Source: Sapria himalayana (lineage: Eukaryota > Streptophyta > Magnoliopsida > Malpighiales > Rafflesiaceae). Taken from it: a stretch of 64,000 bases of DNA. How positions within the stretch are numbered: position 1 is the first letter of the stretch; every line of letters begins with the position of its first letter. The stretch covers positions 32,501 through 96,500 of the forward strand of contig JAREIK010003428.1 in NCBI GenBank assembly GCA_029783825.1, given 5' to 3'. Of the stretch, positions 59,601 to 64,000 are shown in pieces. Both the position numbers and the translations under genes were made by a program. The notes beneath the pieces are model-generated. The model was not told the origin of the DNA. It saw only the letters and a list, made by a program, of their open reading frames with translations, and did not search any database.

Positions 59601-60591
59601 AAATTTTTGGAGTAGAGCTTGACTTGTTCCATGATCCAACCCGCTTCGGTTAAATAAACCGGATGTTTATTTTTCATATAAAATGATTTGCAATTTATTT
59701 TTCGGGCGGCTGTTTTTTGACCCATTTTGACTGTTCATCATCCCTCTCCTCTCTCTGCGTGATTTCGTGATTTCTGCATGCTGCATATTGTAAGACGTTC
59801 TATTTTTTTTGGTTTTAATCTGTAACGCATAAGCGTTTTCTGGTGGAGGTAGCTAGTCGTACTGAGCGACTAGCGAACCACATTATTTCCTGTGTTGAAT
59901 TCTCATTTTTTGATTCTGTCGTGGATGCTGTTGGATTGGGATATATATATTGCTTGTTTCTATGTTTCTATTGTTTTCTATTTCTTAATCTCACTACCCG
60001 TGGAAGCACAATTACCCAACAAGTTAAACATATAGTGACGTATCTTCGAGGTACGATGGATACGTGCCTAATTATCTCAATGTACCCAAAGCATAATTAA
60101 TTGGTTATGTCAATGTGGGATATATGTCTGATCCTCATAATGATCGATTACAAATAGGCTATTGTTTACATGTGGTGATACAGCCATTTCATGACATTCT
60201 ATGAAATAACTAATTACCTGCCAAATCTAATAACGTAGAGATCTTAGTAATTCATGAAGCAAGTAGGAAATATTTTTGGTTAAGATCTGTAATACATCAT
60301 ATTCGAGGGTTATGTAGTTTGTCTTTTAGGAAGGAGGTCCCTATGATCTTGTATGAGATAATGGTGCATGCATTGTTCAATTAAAAAATGGGTACATTAA
60401 AGGGGATAAAACAAAACATATATCACCAAAATTATTTTCACTCATGATCTTAAAAGAAATGTGATATTGATGTTCAATCCATTTTTTCAACTAATAATCT
60501 AGTAGAATTATTCACCAAGGCTCTACCTACTATAACATTTGAAAGGCTAGTTCATAGCACTAGAATGTGTAGGCTTAGAGATTTAAAGTGA
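56660..60591 (+). pseudogene. Ty1-copia pol (protease, integrase, RT, RNase H), decayed
   Basis: Protease/pre-integrase: DICLTDSALTHTILKD (56700) and IHIDDALYFTKSQKNLLSFK. Zinc-finger region: IVWHD, stop, LGHP (57120). Integrase: RIQGDICGPIYPPCEP (57318). RT: KWKDVIEVELNSLSKHQNFD (58532), then VIIIVYVDDLIIIG with the catalytic YVDD intact at 59033-59044, then YLEKRIFVHQSAYILNVLKQ. RNase H: YLRGTMDTC, SDPHNDRLQIGY (60127) and RLRDLK before the normal stop at 60589-60591. Stops and frameshifts are frequent. The coding is split at YWNGV / KHIVTYLRG by the insertion at 59464-60021. Length outside the insertion is about normal for pol alone. Confidence 0.85.
59464..60021. mobile_element. 558-bp solo-LTR-like insertion in copia pol
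   Basis: It begins TGCTATATATG and ends TTACCCAACA, so it has the TG...CA ends of an LTR, and is flanked by 5-bp direct repeats AGTTA (59459-59463 and 60022-60026). Removing it with one repeat restores the pol frame YWNGVKHIVTYLRG. It is GC-richer than its host (for example GGAGGTCCCACTGTCCGG) and has no coding relation to pol. Best read as the solo LTR of another retrotransposon. No second copy in the window. Confidence 0.8.
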
Positions 60592-60702
60592 TGTTGCGAA
60601 GAGGAGTAAATTTTTTATACTGTACTCTTTTTTCCTTTATCATGGTTTTGTCCCACTAGGATTTTCTGTAAAGGTTTTTAATGAGGCAGTATTATGGACA
60701 TC

Positions 60703-60712
60703 CAAGGGGGAG
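60703..60712 (+). promoter_or_regulatory. Polypurine tract
   Basis: CCAAGGGGGAG lies immediately before the 3' LTR start, the expected plus-strand primer position. Confidence 0.8.
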
Positions 60713-60940
60713 TATTATGAACAATATTATGGATGTCCATCAACTCTCCATCAATTTCTTGACTATTGATATACTTGTGACTCTTTTTATTCATACATTA
60801 ATGTGTATTAATTGGCATGGATTAATATGTATTCATACATTAAACCTTATAAATAGGGAGCCTTTGTATGAGTCTTGAAGTAATAAAAAATCTCTCCCTT
60901 GTTTCTCCTATATCTCTCACTCTCTTGTCCTTCTATTTCA
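60713..60940 (+). repeat. 3' LTR of the Ty1-copia element
   Basis: It begins TATTATGAACAATATTATGG as in the 5' LTR, carries TATAAATAGGGAGCCTTTG, a likely TATA region, and ends near TTCTATTTCA. It is about 37 bp shorter than the 5' LTR because of small deletions. Confidence 0.85.
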
Positions 60941-60941
60941 A

Positions 60942-61020
60942 AATTTTAAAGCTAGCACACTTTCTGTTGATTTGAAATTCATTAAACCTTAAAAAAATAA
61001 TCATTAAAAAAAAGTTCACT
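60942..61020 (+). repeat. Direct repeat outside the 3' LTR (copy 2)
   Basis: AATTTTAAAGCTAGCACACT to AAAAAAGTTCACT, matching 56261-56344 in the same orientation. Confidence 0.85.
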
Positions 61021-64000
61021 CTACCAATTTATCATTAACACATTTGACCTCAACAAAAAAGCACCATTTAGCTCACTGCTGATTTTAAATTTGCAAAACT
61101 CATTATTAATTTCTCATTAAATTATAATGAAAATAAAAAAAACAGAGAGAGAGAGAGAGACATTTTTTGTTTAATATGGTTATTCAAAATGATGGTGCGA
61201 TGGTAGTGTGCTCTAAGACTCGAAGGTTTTTTAGAAGTGAACTAACCTAATTTTGTATAGATGACCAGATGGGGGAGAGATGAGTCAGAGATGGATTATA
61301 TTAGAAAATGAAATTATTTTATATTTAACCATTAATTATATGATTTCATAAATAGATAAATTTATGCTTAATAATTTATGAAATATTTATTGTTATTTTT
61401 TATAAGACTATTTATATATTAATCAAATAAATTACAGAATAAAAAAATTAATCTATGGTTATAACATTGGAGAAAATAAATAATATTACTAATAATCATG
61501 AAAACTATTAATTAGTAATTAAATTTTCATTTCAATTCATTTATTAAAAATACATATTATTTCATATAACAATTGATAAATTGTATAAATGTATAACCAT
61601 ACAAAATTTATAACATCTCAATTAAATAAAAAAACAACCAAGTAATTAATGAATAAGTGACATATCAATAATATTCAAACAACTAATAAAATATCAAACC
61701 ATAAAAATTAAAAATATATATAATCTTAACAAAATCCAAAAAAATAAAATTAAAAATTAATTACTTAAAAATATAATTCAAAAAAAATAAGACTACAAAT
61801 AAATCCAAAAATTAAAAAAGAAGATAAAAGCATCCAAATTTAACTTGTATATTACTATAATAAATGATTTTAGATAATTTTTTAGTAGCTATTTTAATAT
61901 TTTAAAATAACAAGTAGAAAATATTAAGCAAAAAATAATTTTCTATACTATGATTATTAACTTCTGAAATAATAATAATTATACATCTAAGTAAAAAGAT
62001 GAGTTACGATACCTATAGTACATAATAAATGAGAAGTATCAACAACAATTTTTAAAAAAGATTTGTTTACTTCTTTAAAGGAAGCATCATGATAGAGGAG
62101 CTCTATGAAGAATCCTAAATGACAATGATAATTGTCTTGTCTCCCTCAATACCTAATAATACTCTACCTCATTTATAGATAAAACTACTAATATCCCTCT
62201 ATGATGTATCATTTATTAATATGATATATAAATTATAGAGGTAATCTTTTGTGTATGCATACAAACATCATATTGCACATCACTATTCTTTCAATTGCAC
62301 ATTTATATTAAAGAATAAACTTTTATATATAATGGCTAATGATTATATAAATGTATAAGTGTTTAGATATAATGTTGTGTTTAAAATATTTTTATAAATG
62401 TTACACACACACACACACACACATAAACACTTTTATAAATATTATATAGTATATATATCACATATATATAAACATTATACATATTATATTTATATATAAA
62501 AATTTATGTGCTATATAAATGATTATAAATATGTATAAATATTTTATATGTTATATAAACAATTATTTAAATGGATACTATTATGTAAATATTGTATAGA
62601 TATATATAAACATTTATACATATGTATAAATAAATATATATAACATTATAGGTTTATATAAATATATCAATGTATATATATAATGTTATATGTTTATATA
62701 TATTAAAGTATAACCATATATATATATATATATTGTCATACAATTATATAAATGTATAAATGTTTATATATACTTTTATGTGTTTATAAGATTTATATAA
62801 ATATTATATTGCTACAAATCGAGCATACTATTTTCCAAAACAATATACCTCTAGTGTTTTTGAAAATATATTTTTTGTTTTTATTTTTTTTTTTCAAATC
62901 ATGAAATATACAGAAAGAATACAAGTATTTTTTGAGTTTACCTGAAAGTAAAAATCTTTTATTTTGATGTATTTTTTAACATGATTAGGTATTTTTTTAA
63001 TATTATTCTAATGCACCATTAAATAATTTTCCCTACGTCTAATAACATCTAACAACAATAACAAATCATTTTGAAACAATTTTAAACTATCAAAAAAATT
63101 TAGTAATCAGCATCACCATGAGTAGCTCATATTTTATATTTTAATTTAGGATGGTTTGTTTACATGAAAAAAATTAATTTTTTCTTTACTTTTATCAAAA
63201 TTAAGGAGGGTTTAATAAAAAAACATGAACAATATTAAATTTAATGAATTTAATTTTATCAAAATTATACAATAAACACAAACAGAACACTCATGTGTTT
63301 TAATTCTAATTTATTTGTTAAGCATGGACTTGAAATTTTTATAATTCGGACTATTAATTGGGCGTAAATTTTATTTTCTTATAATTTGGACTGTTAATTG
63401 TAATTTATTATATTTTGAAACTATAAAATAATTTAGAATCTACTATATTTTTTGTAAAGTTTTAAAATAGAAAATTAAATGAATTCTATAACATGAGAAA
63501 CAAGCTTTAGTATAGCATCATTATGCATATCACTATTCTCTTAGTTGCACATATATTTATTTGAATGTGTGAAAGAATAGCAAAACTCAACAATTCTTTC
63601 ACTAATTATGAATATTCTTGATTATATGAGTATTCTAATTTGAGTTGGATATAAGTTTTAAGCAAAAGATTAATAATTATTAAAATAAATCTTTAAGTAT
63701 TATCTCTTGATAATATAAAAATGTATTATATTTTAACAAAAAACAATGTCAACTTGATAATTCAAGTAGCACAACCTAAGTCGTTATTCACTTGCAAACT
63801 AGGCAACAATTATCTAGGTTGAGTATTTTTGGCCTACTAAATCAATGTGAGTAACCAAACTCTCTGAGATATTAGTTTTGCCGAACTTAATTGCCAATTA
63901 AACTAATAATTAATTTGGCATTACCCAAAATATCATTTCTAACACAAGCATAATAAAAAGTCAAAACTTCAATCACTTGTAAACTCTTTTGAATCATAAA
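61021..64000. other. AT-rich DNA with microsatellites, no gene
   Basis: No coding region or transposon end recognised. An (AG)n tract lies at about 61145-61161 and an (AC)n tract at about 62403-62424. 62340-62810 is an irregular TATATAAATGTATAAATG-type repeat resembling, but not clearly homologous to, the AT-rich CACTA repeats. Confidence 0.5.

Larger units (their letters stand above)
56345..60940 (+). mobile_element. Ty1-copia retrotransposon without gag, both LTRs present
   Basis: The 5' LTR (56345-56609), primer site, decayed pol, polypurine tract and 3' LTR (60713-60940) are in canonical order. Only about 50 bases separate the primer site from protease-type coding, so gag is deleted. A 558-bp element is nested in the RT-RNase H region. 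LTRs share most of their sequence but differ by indels, so the insertion is old. Confidence 0.85.

Noticed and set aside
59843..60100. 85-codon + strand frame
   Set aside because: It fuses the end of the inserted solo LTR with copia RNase H coding; it is a chance fusion and not a gene.
1..64000. tRNA, rRNA, CRISPR or organelle-derived DNA
   Set aside because: No cloverleaf-forming A/B box pairs, rRNA-like blocks, regular repeat-spacer pattern or chloroplast/mitochondrial genes were noticed; a covariance-model scan would be needed to exclude tRNA fully.

Overview
The window is nuclear DNA from a flowering plant. It is strongly AT-rich, has no dense gene set, and is built almost entirely of nested, decayed transposons. 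Supporting signs are En/Spm (CACTA) transposase genes with GT-AG introns, Ty1-copia pol genes primed by initiator-Met tRNA, a short hAT-like insertion, and exons of plant ARM-repeat, SPOC-type and ARF proteins. I cannot place it below angiosperm level. No intact host gene, tRNA, rRNA or CRISPR array was seen; every coding region carries stops, frameshifts or deletions.

Layout. 1-8083: CACTA element A (+), with an AT-rich tandem region, a broken TNP2 gene fused by deletion to the tail of the second element gene, a 1.1-kb internal duplication, and a terminus at 8083. 8091-8935: SPOC-like gene fragment (-). 9040-13990: mostly featureless AT-rich DNA with a small LTR/primer-site remnant at 12379-12634. 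13994-14371: hAT-like insertion with flanking direct repeats. 15204-16129: five exons of an ARIA/ABAP1-like ARM-repeat gene (-) with splice sites still readable. 16907-17726: short CACTA-like palindromic element F. 17891-20639: 3' half of CACTA element E (-), cut at 20640 by another CACTA terminus.

20640-46361 is bounded by matching CACTA termini, and about 2 kb at its two ends is inverted and similar, so it may be one 25.7-kb element (or two abutting broken ones). Inside are a TNP2-less mirror copy of element A, an ARF GTPase gene fragment with its 3' UTR (25430-25937), an 11.4-kb imperfect TATC array (25950-37345), a decayed Ty1-copia pol (37560-40668), and gene-like scraps at 43730-44460. 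A 0.93-kb GATA array (46362-47288) separates this from element D.

47289-53660: CACTA element D (-), the most complete copy, with gene 2 and gene 1 (Transpos_assoc, TNP2, DUF4218, DUF4216). 56345-60940: a Ty1-copia element lacking gag, with both LTRs, a recognisable pol, and a 558-bp TG...CA solo-LTR-like insertion flanked by AGTTA. 61021-64000: AT-rich with microsatellites only.

How it fits together: four or five related CACTA copies supply the TNP2-type transposase and its partner protein, normally acting on CACTA/CATTA termini through subterminal palindromes. None looks able to make intact protein now. The points most worth pursuing are the large composite CACTA with a captured ARF fragment and the very long TATC array, and the unidentified coding-like segment shared by both of its ends.
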